The notes under the pieces: model-generated
What the model was told of the DNA's origin: nothing
The model's input: the letters and a program-made list of their open reading frames with translations, nothing else
Databases searched by the model: none
NCBI GenBank assembly: GCA_028571685.1
Contig: CM053142.1
Location: forward strand, 131,060,796-131,124,795
Reading direction: 5' to 3'
Source: Heterohyrax brucei
Taxonomy: Eukaryota > Chordata > Mammalia > Hyracoidea > Procaviidae
Length of the DNA stretch: 64,000 nucleotides
Translations under genes and position numbers: made by a program
Part shown: positions 21,731-33,240 of the stretch, one piece after another
Numbering within the stretch: position 1 is the first letter of the stretch
How the letters are laid out: each line of letters starts with the position of its first letter

Positions 21731-21897
21731 GTGAACCGGGTGTACTCAGTAGATTAGGTAACGTTTAAGGATGGAGAACTGCTAACCAAAGGGTCACTAA
21801 TTCAAAACTGCCAGGCACTTCTTGGAAACTCTCTGGAGCAGTTCTACTCTATCCTGTAGGGTTGCTGTGAGTTGGGAATCAACTTAATGGCAGTGGA
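21731..21897 (+). repeat. AfroSINE, short class
   Basis: 'aactgctaaccaaagggtca' to 'aatcaacttaatggcagtgg'; the head is decayed. Confidence 0.88.
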
Positions 21898-22821
21898 GGT
21901 CAGCTCAGGATGATGGTAGAGATGTCGTCTGTTTAATTCTCTACTGTATTCTTAGGTCTTAGAACCTTGCCTGGGCATACAGTACATGTTTAAAGGGTTA
22001 ATGATAACAAACATTCAAAAAGATATTTGAAGAGGATGTTGTAAATGTTAAAAATTGGCATCTTGGTTTTGGACTCTCTTTTGCTTTACAAGTTGATTTC
22101 CATTTTAGCCTCAAAGTGATCTTTTACAATAAAACGTCCAGTATTTTCTTTTAGCTACATTCAGAAAAATCGCAGTGATTACAGCAATACCATGTGGTCT
22201 TTTTCGCTGCCATCAAGTACATTCTGACCTACTGACACCCCTGTGGGTTTAGTCAGGTATAATAAAAAATTGATCTTTAAATTTTATTGATGTATGTAAG
22301 AGTCTTAATCAGGTGTCCCTTTGTAATTCAAGATTGGTAGGAGGACTATGCAGAAATTAATAACATGATAACCCCTTTTAAATGTAGACTCTAGCATGGT
22401 TTTGGATGAAGTCCTGTTGTTTGTCTTTTGTACCTGATAAATATTTGTCGAGGCAGTGAAATTAATCAGTGACATTGGATATATTACCAAGAGAACTTGG
22501 CTAATTTTACAAAGGCGTAGGTTTGGGGGGTTTTGTTTTCAAAAAAAGTGTAGTTTAAATAACAGTTTTATAATTGCATTATCAAGGAAATCTTATTGAT
22601 TTACATGTGTTATTTTTCTAAAGACAATTAAAATGTGTTCTGTGCATATCTGTGTTGGTAAAAAGGCTTGATTGTGATCTGTGGTGCCTAAATTCGACTG
22701 GCCTAGAAATAGTTTCATATTTATGAACTGAGTATTCAAAAGCTATTTTTTCATTGTGTGACAGTGATGTTACCAGCATACTGTATAGAAAAACTTGATG
22801 AAGAGGGATCTTAAACTTTCT
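21898..22821. other. Intron, nothing recognised but a SINE scrap
   Basis: A short AfroSINE piece on the minus strand at 22,203-22,250 ('gctgccatcaagtacattct'); otherwise unassigned AT-rich sequence. Confidence 0.4.
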
Positions 22822-22906
22822 AGGAAACCCTCAATTCCACGAGGCCCTCCTTGGAAACTATATGGGGGAGTTGTCTGTCCTGTGGGGCCTCTCTGAGTTT
22901 GGATCA
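22822..22906 (+). repeat. AfroSINE, internally deleted
   Basis: Head 'aggaaaccctcaattccacg' joins directly to 'ccctccttggaaactatatg'; the tRNA middle is missing. Confidence 0.75.
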
Positions 22907-23722
22907 GGTAAACTTTCTAAGACCATGTAAGCTTGTTGTTTCGGAGGACCCAGTGGTCTTAAGAGCTAAGGCTGAAAAGTTTTACTGTTACCATTATCAA
23001 GTTGAGACACTTTGGCTGATGCAGTGATTCATTGTAATGTTGGACAGACTTTTCTGTTCAGCTGTCTATAACCAGGGGTACTGTACCATGGTGTACTACT
23101 TTTAAGCTGATAGCCTAATGGTTTTCATTCTTCAGAGATAACTTTCCCATGGTATTGAAACGTATGAATTACTTTTTAAAGACTTAAGCCTTTTATTAGT
23201 TTTTTAGAAGTCTATTAATGCTAGAAGCAGTAGCTACAAAAACTAGAATGGATCTATCCCTATGCAGAACACACTGGCTTGCTAAGTATAGTTTGTTGTG
23301 CTTTGAAGCCAGTTGAGCGCTGGACTCTAAAATCAGTTCCTTTACGTGAGAGTACTAGAATTTTTTTTAATTCACTACCAACAAAAAGAAGTATCACTAG
23401 TTCAACTTCTAACACTAGTTTATTCCTTTTGTTGGTCAAACAAGGGTACACAGCAACTCATCATTATTTTCAGTGGCAGTTTGGAAGGAATTCTTGCTTT
23501 GCATCATTAGATTAAAAATTTAATTCTTTAAAAAGGCACCCCCACCCACAACAACAGCAAAAAGGAATGAGTATTTAGAGAAAATGTACCAAGTTGAAAA
23601 ATAACATTTAAATTACTCAAAAATATCATGTCACATGAATTACCTGGTTTTTGTTTATATGGTGATAGTACTGGAATATCACTTCTTAAAGTTATTTGAG
23701 TGTATATAAGATCTTTGAATAC
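22907..23722. other. Intron, nothing recognised
   Basis: AT-rich; small open frames at 23,260-23,515 on both strands have no motif. Confidence 0.4.
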
Positions 23723-24071
23723 TAGAAATACGTTCATTTTTTTTCAATTTTTATTTTTATTTAACATAACTGAGTGAAAATGTACATTCTCATATAAATT
23801 TACATGCCCCCCCTATATGCAGCTTCCACTGCTCTCCCTGTCCGGTGACTGCACACTATTCCTCTCTGCTCCATACATGTCTCATCCTTCCAACAATCGC
23901 CTTTCCCCTCCTTTCCATCCACTCCCCTTCCTCCAGCCAGAGGTCAGCAAGATGATATCCTATAGATGTATAGAACCATAAAGTGCTTCCAATATATGGT
24001 TACTCTGCATTGCCAAGTCCAGTCCATTCCTATCCAAAGGGTGGACCTTTGTTAGAAATACGTTCATTTTT
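23723..24071 (-). mobile_element. L1 3' fragment, minus strand, with target duplication
   Basis: TAGAAATACGTTCATTTTT occurs at 23,723-23,741 and 24,053-24,071. Between lie a T-rich start (reverse of the poly-A tail) and the reverse complement of the same L1 3' UTR seen at 31,943 and 50,300 ('ccagccagaggtcagcaaga'). Strong 5' truncation to about 310 bp. Confidence 0.9.
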
Positions 24072-24969
24072 AAATTGAGAATCGTAGTGTCTTTAGCCAA
24101 AGAGAACAATTATCTGATATTCTAACTTTGAGTTTTACGTTGAACTGGTGTATAAAGCTAACTCTTTTATTAGGTGCATACACGTGTACATTTGAGTAGC
24201 AACTTGGAGATACCTATATAGAGAAAGAGACACAGACACTTCAGATCTTTTACATTTAAATGGGATTCTGATTTCATGAGCTAACCTGATCTTTTTTTAA
24301 GTGGTGGGGGATTGAATGTTTTTAAGTATTGTATGGATAGACTGAATAAAATCGTTAAAGGAGAGCATCCATGAAGAGCAGCCAGAAATAATTGTGGTAA
24401 CTTTAAATTACTGGTTCATGGAATTGCTGCTTTTACTGTATCGTAGAGCTTCTTGATGGATTTTTTCGCTAGTTGCTTTGAATTTTTCCAGTAAATATGC
24501 TCTTGTAATAAAAATAAGTTTTCCTCATATATTAAAAACAGTAAGCATTTCATTTGATAACATATATAGTATGTGTGTTTAGTGAATTTGGTTGGACTCT
24601 GTGGATCCCTGGTGGCACAGCAATTGCCTTCCTCCTCTTTGCCTGGTGGAAAGGAAAAGCAGATGAAAGTAAACAATCTGTTTTGCCCGTTCAATAGCAG
24701 TTTTTGGCAAAAGCTTCTGGAGAGGAAATGGAAGATATTAGATAAAATAAAATTCTAGTTATCTGTTTCTGCTAAACTTTGTCCTCACATTAGAATATAT
24801 TTTTCAGTGTCACTTTATGCTTAAAAATGGGGAGAAGGGCTTCATAAGTTCTAAGTTAGTTCCACAAACTATATTGATATTATATGATTTATATAAATAT
24901 TTAAGGTATTTTATTTAATAGTTTTTAGGTGTCAACGTGAAATATATATTGTATCTAACTGATAACTTT
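24072..24969. other. Intron, nothing recognised
   Basis: Unassigned. A short 'gatccctggtggcacagcaa' near 24,605 looks like an AfroSINE head but the match stops at once. Confidence 0.4.
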
Positions 24970-26332
24970 GTGTTTTGAAGTTGCATTGAAAATAGGAATC
25001 CTATTACTACATTATGCTTTCATGCTGACATTTATAGCTGCTGCCTCTAAGATTTGTAAATTACCATTAAACTCAGTAACAGTAACAAAACTTGGGAATC
25101 CCTCAGTACTCTTGAATTCTGTAACTACAAATAAAGAGATGAAGATAAGTCATATAAACATACATGCATCTGTTTTCTACTGGTACTAAATTGTTAAACT
25201 TGAGGTGTTGCACTGAATTTGTGTTTGTATGACTGCCTGTGTTTTCAAATGTGTTTGGCTTTTTTATTTTTTTATTAGGAGTTGTTAGGATTAAAGAGTT
25301 ATTGTAAATATTTTATAAACTGTTAAAGAACATGCTAATATAGTATTCGTATTTATAAAATTTTTGTTTTTATGTAGAATTCTCTCAATTGAAGTTGATT
25401 TGATTTTTAAGATTCCCATTAAGGTGTAAATGTGGGCTACAAAAGAATAATTGTGACTAAAAACTGAATTGTCTAGATCAGTGGGGTTTTTTTGTTTTTT
25501 AATAATGTTAGAATGCTCTTTGTCATTTTCCATGTGTTGACATTTGTTGGGTAGAACTGTGGATAGTAAGGAAGGAATCAGATCAGAGCACCACACTGTA
25601 CTAGTAGACATTGTATTCACTGCCAAGCATTTGCAGGTTTTTCAAAGTTTCACGAATGTCTGTGATGAAGCAATAAAAATTGTTAACTAAATGCTGACCC
25701 TCGTACATGGGATTTTAATATATCATGTGACAAAATGAGAAGTACACTTTTACTGCATTCCAAATTATAATGATTGACTGTTGGAAAACCATCTGTGTGA
25801 TAATTTGAGTTGTAAACTGAACCAGACACTTTTTTTCATGGAATACCACTTTTGCTTTAAAGAATGCTTTACAAACTGTGGTTATGGAGATCTGAATATT
25901 AGACTGAAATTAAGTAAAATGAGCCTGCCACTTTAAGGGAAACAATTGATAGTAATTGTAATTAATCATAAAGCTGTGGCTTTCAAGTGAAAATAAGAGT
26001 TTTGGAAGACTTACGTAAGCCACTGTACACTTGACAGATTCCATCATTTAAAAGACTTTCCTGATGATAATGATATTAATGAACATAACTTTTTTGATGT
26101 GTAATAAAATGTTAACATGCAGAGATCTGCATAACTCTGTGAACACATATTTTCCAAATGACCAAGTACATGAGTTACAGAATCATGCATAGGTACGGGG
26201 GGAAGGGGTCCTTCTAAAGTGCTAGCTGTCGGAATGGTTTTTAATGTTACAGAGAACACAGAGGTTATTGATGTGGTTTCTCATTCCATGTTGCAACTGA
26301 CTGTCAAGTTTTGATATAGTGCCAAAGAATAT

Positions 26333-26467
26333 AAGGAGCCTGCTAAGTGCAAACCAAAAAGGTCAGCAGTTCAAATCCACCAGGTGCTCCTTGGCAACTC
26401 TATGGGGTAGTTCTACTCTGACCTAGATGGACTCTGATTTGGAATTAACTCATCAGCAGTGGGCTTT
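26333..26467 (+). repeat. AfroSINE inside the hAT relic
   Basis: 'accaaaaaggtcagcagttc' to 'aattaactcatcagcagtgg'; 5' head short. Confidence 0.9.
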
Positions 26468-26468
26468 T

Positions 26469-26645
26469 GGGGTGACATAATGGTTAAGAGCTCAGCTGCT
26501 AAAAATGAAAGGTTTGCAGTTAGAACCCAGTGGTTGTGGGATAAAATATCTGGCGACATGTTCCTGTAAAGCATATAGCTTAGGAAACCATATGGGGCAG
26601 TTTCTACCCTATAGGTTATTATGAGTCAGAATTGACTGGGATAGT
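26469..26645 (+). repeat. AfroSINE, long class, inside the hAT relic
   Basis: Directly behind the previous copy: 'gggtgacataatggttaaga', long-class block 'ctggcgacatgttcctgtaa', tail 'gagtcagaattgactgggat'. Confidence 0.88.
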
Positions 26646-27007
26646 GCACCACCACCAAAGAATATTCACATTTAATCTGAAAATTACTACTCATGAAGTA
26701 AGGTTTCTTCATGTTATCCAAAACAGTGTATTCCACCAGGTTGAATGCCAAAGGCAATGAGAATCTAGCTGTTGTTTATTAAGCCAGGTATTAAAGAGGT
26801 TTGTAAAGAGTTGAACTAAATGCAAGTCATCTCAGTTTTTTCAATAGTTATTCCTCAAAAAAAGTTTGCTTATGTTAACACAGTGTTTTTTAAATTTTAA
26901 ATTAACAAATGTTAAAAATTTGCTGTAATTTTGAATACAGTAAATATCTACCATTGAAATCCACATGACAGTTTCTTTGAGAGTCTCGATAATTTTAATC
27001 ATCCCGA

Positions 27008-27198
27008 GACCAAACTGCCAGTGAGTCATTTCTGATTGATGGTGATCCTGTGTGTATCAGGGAATATCACCATGGTCCGTAGAGTTTTCAGTCACTGCTT
27101 TGTTTCAGAAGTTGATCACCAGACCTTTCTTCAAGCTGCCTCTGGGTAGATTAGAACCACCAATTTTTTGATTAGTAACCAAGTACTCGATTGATGAG
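27008..27198 (-). repeat. AfroSINE, long class, minus strand
   Basis: 'ccagtgagtcatttctgatt' tail side, 'agaagttgatcaccagacct' long-class block, 'gattagtaaccaagtactcg' head side. Abuts an oppositely oriented copy. Confidence 0.82.
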
Positions 27199-27382
27199 TA
27201 TCCAGGTAGTGCAAATGGTTAAGTGCTTGACTGTTAACCGAAAAGCTAGTGTTGAACCCACCTAGAGATACTTCAGAAAACAGGCTTGGCGATGTGCTTC
27301 CAAAAAGTCACAGCCTTGAAAACCCTAGGGTTTTCTCCTTATATGTGGGGCTTCCGTAAGTCAAAATTGACTCAACAGCAGC
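27199..27382 (+). repeat. AfroSINE, long class
   Basis: 'gtgcaaatggttaagtgctt', 'aaacaggcttggcgatgtgc', 'agtcaaaattgactcaacag'. Head to head with the previous element. Confidence 0.85.
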
Positions 27383-27814
27383 CCCCGACAACACAGCCAG
27401 AAAGGTTAGGAATTGCTGGTCTGTCAAAATGTGCAAAAGAAAATACATTTTTCAATTCAGAGTCTTCCAAACATGCGCTGTATCTATTACTTCATCTCTC
27501 CCTGGATCCCCCTGCCCCTTTTCCTGATCACCATGTTGGAATTTCAACCTGAGTCTAGATGACTGTTCCCAGGGCTATTACAAAAGAAACTTCTTACAAG
27601 AAAAGTTCAAAAGTCCTGTCTAATTCTTGAGATTCTATCATTTTGATGTGCAAAAAGGTAGAATATTTTGATTCAACATTATTACCATTTAGCAGAAATC
27701 CTTCTTTACAATAGTGATTATCTAGGAGTTCAGTAAAATAGTCATTGCCTAGGGCTGGAGTACGAATAGCAGAATCAGCTTATGGTGTCAAGCCACCTGT
27801 GTTAATGCTCCAGC
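27383..27814. other. Intron, nothing recognised
   Basis: Unassigned; the open frame at 27,286-27,552 begins in the SINE and has no motif. Confidence 0.4.
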
Positions 27815-27974
27815 AAAACCCACTGCTGTCAAGTTGATTTGGGCCCATAACATTTCCAAGGCTGTAAATCTTATAGGAAAGCATACTGCTACAACTTCCA
27901 CAGAGCAGCTGGTGGGTTCAAACCATTAACCTTACAGTTAGAGCTGAGCATTCTAACCACTGTGCCACCAGGAT
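27815..27974 (-). repeat. AfroSINE variant, minus strand
   Basis: 'aaacccactgctgtcaagtt', 'ggctgtaaatcttataggaa', 'accactgtgccaccaggatg'. Confidence 0.9.
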
Positions 27975-28135
27975 GTGTTACTGCTCTGTTGTTAACAAAT
28001 AATAAAATTAGATCACTGTGGTGGGCTGTATTGGGCACAGAGGAAATCTTGAGTGACCTGGAGGCGAAACGCAGATTTCAGCAGCTTCCAGTGAATCACG
28101 TAGTTTACACTATCTCTCCAGAATATATAGTAGTA

Positions 28136-28320
28136 AGTATTCGTTAAGTGTTTTCTGGGTGTTAGCCACCGTCCTAAGCTCTTTACACGTGCTGTTTCAT
28201 TAAGTCTTCACTACTGGAAAAGAGCCCTTTGTCACCCCCATTTTAGGGATAGGAAACAGACGCAAAGGTGAACTCATAGCCACTACATGGAGAAGCCAGG
28301 ATTACGATCTAGGTTTGATC
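28136..28320 (+). repeat. MIR SINE
   Basis: 'tgttagccaccgtcctaagc', 'tgtttcattaagtcttcact', 'ccattttagggataggaaac', 'gaagccaggattacgatcta' give a clear MIR. Confidence 0.85.
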
Positions 28321-30649
28321 TGGAAGCATTTCTTCAAAGCTCCATAATGTGTTTTAAAATATATTGGATGAATATGTATCTTTAATAAGAATACTCGTTG
28401 ATCAGTTGTAACAGTGTTAATGAATGAAAGATCATCGTTAGCTTCATATGAACTAAAAGGAAAATTGTAGAATTCTGTACCTTGAAAGAGCTGTTGCTTT
28501 GTTAACATAGCTATTGTCTATTGAATGCAACAATTTGGTTTCAATACCTCATTTTTAAGAGGAGGCTAAAGTCATGGTTTAGTTTTAAAGTGGGGAGGTG
28601 GTGATAGAAGAGCCAGGTTGTAGGTTTCTAACTCTGATGATAATTTTTCATAGTTTGCTCCTGGTATTTAATTTGTCTTTTTGGATTTGTTTGTATTTTC
28701 ATTGAAAGAGAGGGGAATGAGAACCACAGGTAAACGTGAGGCAGTGTTTTCATGTGCTTTGTCTTTAAACATCTAATTAACATATAATCATTTTTTGATT
28801 ATTACCTTAACCACTTTGCTCCTTTGAGGAGTCCGTTTAACTTTTGTTCACAGTAATAGGTTATATCATTTTTTTAATTCATGTTTTGTACACCTCATTA
28901 CACTCATCTGTGGGCAGATGAATGTCCAAAGCACCTGCTTTGGGGAGAATGCATTTCTTTTTCATGTTTGTTTGGAAACAATTGCTGTGATCCTTTTTAA
29001 GCTGCTATTTTGTATAAGTCTCAAAGGCAGTTCCAAGTTTTAGAGGATTTTTAGCCTGACATGCATTTGGATCATGAAGTCAGTTTCAAATTATGACAGT
29101 AGTAAAAAATACGGGTATAGAAAATACTGTACTTGACTAGTTTCTTGGAAATTTAGTGCTGGTGTTTCCTGGAATATGTTCTGTAAAGAGCGTATCAGAT
29201 CTAAATTACCAGTGTTTGAAAGAGCGGGGTTGCACCAAAGGAAAAGAAAGGTGTGGAATGATTTAGAGAAGGAGTAAGTGTGAAAATGCCTGTCAAGGTA
29301 TCTTCAGAGATTAAACTTTATAGAACACATGCCTGCATTAGCTAATCCCACAGTGAGAAAGGAATTGAAAAGGAAGCTTTAGTTCTCTGTGTATTAAATA
29401 ATTAACTGGTCAGCTGTTCTGGCAGTTCTGCATTAAGGAAGGTGCTGAGATCTTTTCCATTCAGGACTTCCGAATTAGTCACAAGGTTGCCACTGGCTAT
29501 GGTTTATGCAGTTTTGGTAGCTATCTTAAAAAAAAAAAAAAAATCATGCAATGATTCATTCTGTTTTAGCTTTTTGTACTTACACCCTTTTTTCTTCTAA
29601 GAGCTCTGCAACCTTGCTGCATCATCCTTCACCAAACAGAAGGCAGAATTTAAAAGCTTTTGAGGACAGAAAGCATTTGTAACATGTTTGTTGTTTAAAT
29701 GAAAGTGCTGCTGGTGAGGGTCGGCAGAGAACAAGTTGAAGTTGAAAGGAGGAAGTACAACAGTAAAGAGGTTGGTGATTAAGAGGTTCTTTCTAAGGAG
29801 CCGGGCTGCTGTTAACACTCTTCATTCCAGAATTCTGGATGAACAGGAACAAGAAACTCCACTTTGAAAAGCACTTGTGACCCTCTAGTGGTGGATAGAT
29901 CTTGTCTACCAGAGGGTCCTGTGTAGAGGATACATTGACAGCCATTCAGTGAGAGATGGTGGTTTTAAAGTACAGTGAAGTTTATGAGAGCCAGAACTCA
30001 GCAGGACTCCCTTGTTTTTCCGGGTCTCAGAATTTTTCTGCTTTTAACATGGTACGGTCTTAACCACTTTTCTGTCACTCATCTTGACAGAAAATGTTTT
30101 TGTGTTTTCCTTGTCTAACACATTTCCACCTTACACAGGTTCCGACTTTCTCAGATTTTAGTGAACTTTTCCAAGCTTTGTCACTACGATTTTTGAGTTA
30201 AGAATACTTTAGATATTTCTGTTTTCCAGTGGAACCTTACACACACTTCTCTGATTGTTCAGATTGGATAGTCATTTCATTATCCTCATTAGTTTCAGTT
30301 TTATTCCTTTGGGCATGAGGGATAACAAAATGATGCACTTGTTTTGAATAGTTTGTAGACTTTGACAGCCTGTTGACTTAGTAGATAGCTTGATTTAGTA
30401 GCAATGATACTGGCCTGGGTGATACTGGCACTGATCATGAAACCTTGAACAAGTTAATTCTTCTCTAAGAACATTATCTTTATGCAGGGAGAGTTTAATT
30501 AAATAGATCTTAAGGCCTTTTAAAGCTTTAGAATCATGATTTGCTGTGATAATACCGCACTTGTTTGAGCCACAATAAGTCCGTGTATGGACTCCTACCG
30601 GAGCTTCCAGACTTTGATTCTTTTCTTCTCTGCTTCAGTTTCCGCTGAG
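28321..30649. other. Intron, 2.3 kb with little repeat content
   Basis: The longest stretch of intron 1 with almost no recognisable repeats. It has an A-run at 29,528-29,543 and an inverted repeat at 29,879-29,918. The block 29,940-30,330 may be an old unnamed repeat. No gene seen. Confidence 0.4.
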
Positions 30650-31370
30650 AAGCCAAAGTGAGCTTTCAGAAATGTTAATCAGATCATGTTATACTCTCCA
30701 CTCCCAGACCCTACCCTCTTGTATGACTTAGATAAAAACCTGTCCCTTATAGCCTAAACCTGTTGCTGTCATGTGAATTCCTACTCATGGTAATCCTTTC
30801 AGACAGAGTAGAACTGCCCTATAGGGTTTGCGGAAAAGGAGTGTCTCGAGGATTTGAATTGCTATGATTCACAGCTGTAGCTCTTAACCAGTATACTACC
30901 ACCAGGATTTTCATCGTAGCCTAGGAAGCACTATATAGTTTGATTCTTGCTTACTTCACAACTTTACCTCTTTTCTGTTGTGTTCACTGATGCCTAGGTT
31001 TTCTGGACCTCTTTCTGATACCTAACAAATTTTTTTACCACATTTTACTTTTGGTGTTTACTATTACTTTCTGCCTGTGATTAACTTTGCACAGTTGTCT
31101 GCAGTTTTTGCTCAGCCTTAAGATGTAGATATCAGCTCAGATGTCACCTTTACAGAGAAGAATTTTCAGTTGCCTTTTATTAAAAAACATACCCTCCCCT
31201 TTTATTTAAGTTACCTTCATTTTTCGTATCACAGTTAGAAAATACATTGTTCCATTTGTTTACCTTTCTTTTGCTGTATTTGTTTCAGGAGAGCAGGGAC
31301 TATGTCTCCCTTGTCCACCGTTACCAGAAATGCTTACTCTAGTAACTGGTGCATAGTAAGCGCTCAGATT
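30650..31370 (+). repeat. L2 LINE 3' end, split by an AfroSINE
   Basis: 'taatcagatcatgttatact' before the SINE; then 'agctcagatgtcacctttac', 'gagagcagggactatgtctc' and 'tggtgcatagtaagcgctca', the standard L2 3' order. Confidence 0.8.
30755..30912 (-). repeat. AfroSINE, minus strand, inside L2
   Basis: 'aaacctgttgctgtcatgtg' to 'tatactaccaccaggatttt'; 'tagcct' occurs on both sides as a probable short duplication. Confidence 0.9.
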
Positions 31371-31926
31371 TTTTTATTTTAATTGAAAGACATACGCAAA
31401 GTGTTCAGTAGCTCATCCTTATCTGTTCCTGTCATAAACTACTTCGTACATTCCTTACAGTGTTACATGTATTTCCAACTATAATTCCTCACTATTAGGT
31501 CCCTGTCTCTTGAGGGCTAGTTCGTTATAGAGCTGATTGTTCTCAGTTTATGTTAAGATTAAATTGAGTAATGTTTTTAGCAAAAACATGAACAGTTAAC
31601 CAATATGAAATTCAAATAGTAATTCAAAGTAGTAAGAAAACCCAAGTAAGTAGTATAGACAAGTGCATACAGAGTCAGAGGAAGAAGTAAAAACTCTTAG
31701 GCTCTAGTAGTCAGAGGAGAAATATAGAAGGAGGGGTATGTAAGTTTTATATTAACAGTGAATAATGGTAGACAACAATACATAAAATGCAAGGTGTGCT
31801 CAAGACAGTGGTTTGCAAAATGAATTTAGAGCCATTATCTCTTACCTGTAACTCTTGGTGTCAAGAGTTTAGATATTTTGAAGTTTTTTTTTGTTTTGCT
31901 TTTAACAAGAGTAATCAAACCCTGTT
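31371..31926. other. Intron, nothing recognised
   Basis: Unassigned AT-rich sequence. Confidence 0.4.
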
Positions 31927-32451
31927 AATATTTCTGGAGTGACCAGCCACCACCAGTGATAGCCATGATGGAGCTCACTAGGTTGAGTCTCACTGGCAAC
32001 ACAAGAATAAAAAGGGGTGCATCCTGAGATCTCCACTAAAAGACCTCAATTGATGGTCCAGCGGTTTCGGGGTTCCCCTGAGAACATGGCCCCCCGGCCC
32101 TGATGCTGCCCTTACCCATAAATTATAACAAAGGTCCACTCTTGGGACAGGAATGGACTGGACTTGGCAATGCAGAGTGACCATATATTGGTTGCACTTT
32201 ATGGTTCTGTACATCTATAGGGTATCATCCTGCTGACCTCTGGCTGGAGGAAGGAGAGTGGGGTAGAGAGGAGGGGAAAGGAGGCTGTTGGGAGGATGAG
32301 ACACGTATGGAGCAGAAAGGAACAGTATGCTGTCACCAGACAGGGAGAGCAGTGGAAGCTGCATATAGGTGGGCATGTAAATTTATACAGGAGTGTACAT
32401 TCTCACTCAGTCATGTTAAATAAAAAAGGAAAAAAAATATTTCTGGAGTGA
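31927..32451 (+). mobile_element. L1 3' fragment with 16-bp target duplication
   Basis: AATATTTCTGGAGTGA occurs at 31,927-31,942 and 32,436-32,451. The 493 bp between is L1 3' UTR nearly identical to 50,195-50,695, ending in an A-rich tail. The minus-strand frame at 31,990-32,214 is part of it. Confidence 0.93.
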
Positions 32452-32459
32452 AACATGGA

Positions 32460-32612
32460 TACCCATTGCCATTGAGTTGATTCCAGCTCATAGCAAGCTT
32501 ATAGGTCAAAGGAGAGCTGCCCCATAGGATTTCCAAGGAGCAGCTGGTAGATCCAAACTGCTCATCTTTTGGTAAGCAGCCAACCTTTTAACTGCTGTGC
32601 CGCCAGGAGCCT
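32460..32612 (-). repeat. AfroSINE, minus strand, next to the L1 end
   Basis: 'cccattgccattgagttgat' to 'ctgtgccgccaggagcctaa'. Flanks AAACATGGATA and AAACATGGGTA differ at one base, so it landed beside the L1 duplication. Confidence 0.92.
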
Positions 32613-32779
32613 AAAACATGGGTAGTCACACTAAATACAATACATTTTTAAAACTCTTAAGTCTCATGGGAGTGTTCCGATGAAGTTTTGTTCTGTAAAG
32701 AGTCAGTTTCTGCCACCAAATAAGTTACGAAACTTTCAGTTCTGAGGGATTTTAGAATTTCTATAAAAAATTTCAAACC

Positions 32780-32864
32780 TAGCTCTTTGGAAACTATGGG
32801 GCATTTCTACTCTGTTCTATGGGGTCGCTGTGAGTCAGAATTGACTTGACAGCAGTGAGTTTTG
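32780..32864 (+). repeat. AfroSINE 3' half
   Basis: 'tctttggaaactatggggca' to 'gaattgacttgacagcagtg'. Confidence 0.85.
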
Positions 32865-33071
32865 TAGTCCAGAATGGGCTGGAAACACTCTGCTCCTTAT
32901 TATCTTGTGTTTTTGGAGAAGATGTGAGGCGTCTGAAAATGTTAATTGGAAGCAGCTAGCCGTAGAAGGAATCTTTCCCAACAAATTCTTTCTGACATTG
33001 ACTCAGAAAGGAATGTACTGCTGCTGGAGGTGAGGGTTTCAGGGTATGGAAGAAAACAGCTCATGCATAGT

Positions 33072-33230
33072 GGTGGTGGTGTTAGGTGCCATCAAGTCAG
33101 TTCCGAGTCATAGCAGCCCTGTAGGTCAGAGTAGAACTGCCCTATAGAGTTTCCAAGGAGTACCTGGTGGATTTGAACTGGTGACCTCTTGGTTTGCAGC
33201 CATACCGCTTCACTACACCACCAGAGTTTC
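33072..33230 (-). repeat. AfroSINE, minus strand, with target duplication
   Basis: Flanks CATGCATAGT (33,062-33,071) and CACGCATAGT (33,231-33,240) match 9 of 10. Body near consensus. Confidence 0.92.
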
Positions 33231-33240
33231 CACGCATAGT

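Larger units (their letters stand above)
24970..26832 (+). pseudogene. Decayed hAT-derived transposase-like sequence (ZBED5/FAM200-like)
   Basis: Read across frameshifts and stops, the plus strand gives peptide islands that I recognise in order from the ZBED5/FAM200 group of hAT-transposase-derived proteins. They are DEAIKIVN near 25,665; MSLPL-GKQL near 25,920; LHNSVNTYFPND near 26,130; a QNHA piece near 26,180; and a C-terminal block with RLNA and KPGIKEVCK near 26,740-26,815. Two AfroSINEs split the C-terminal part. The region upstream of 25,560 is a weaker match (EVALKIG near 24,980). No intact frame, so no product. It could be a retrocopy or the remnant of a transposon itself; no terminal repeats were found. 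Confidence 0.55.
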
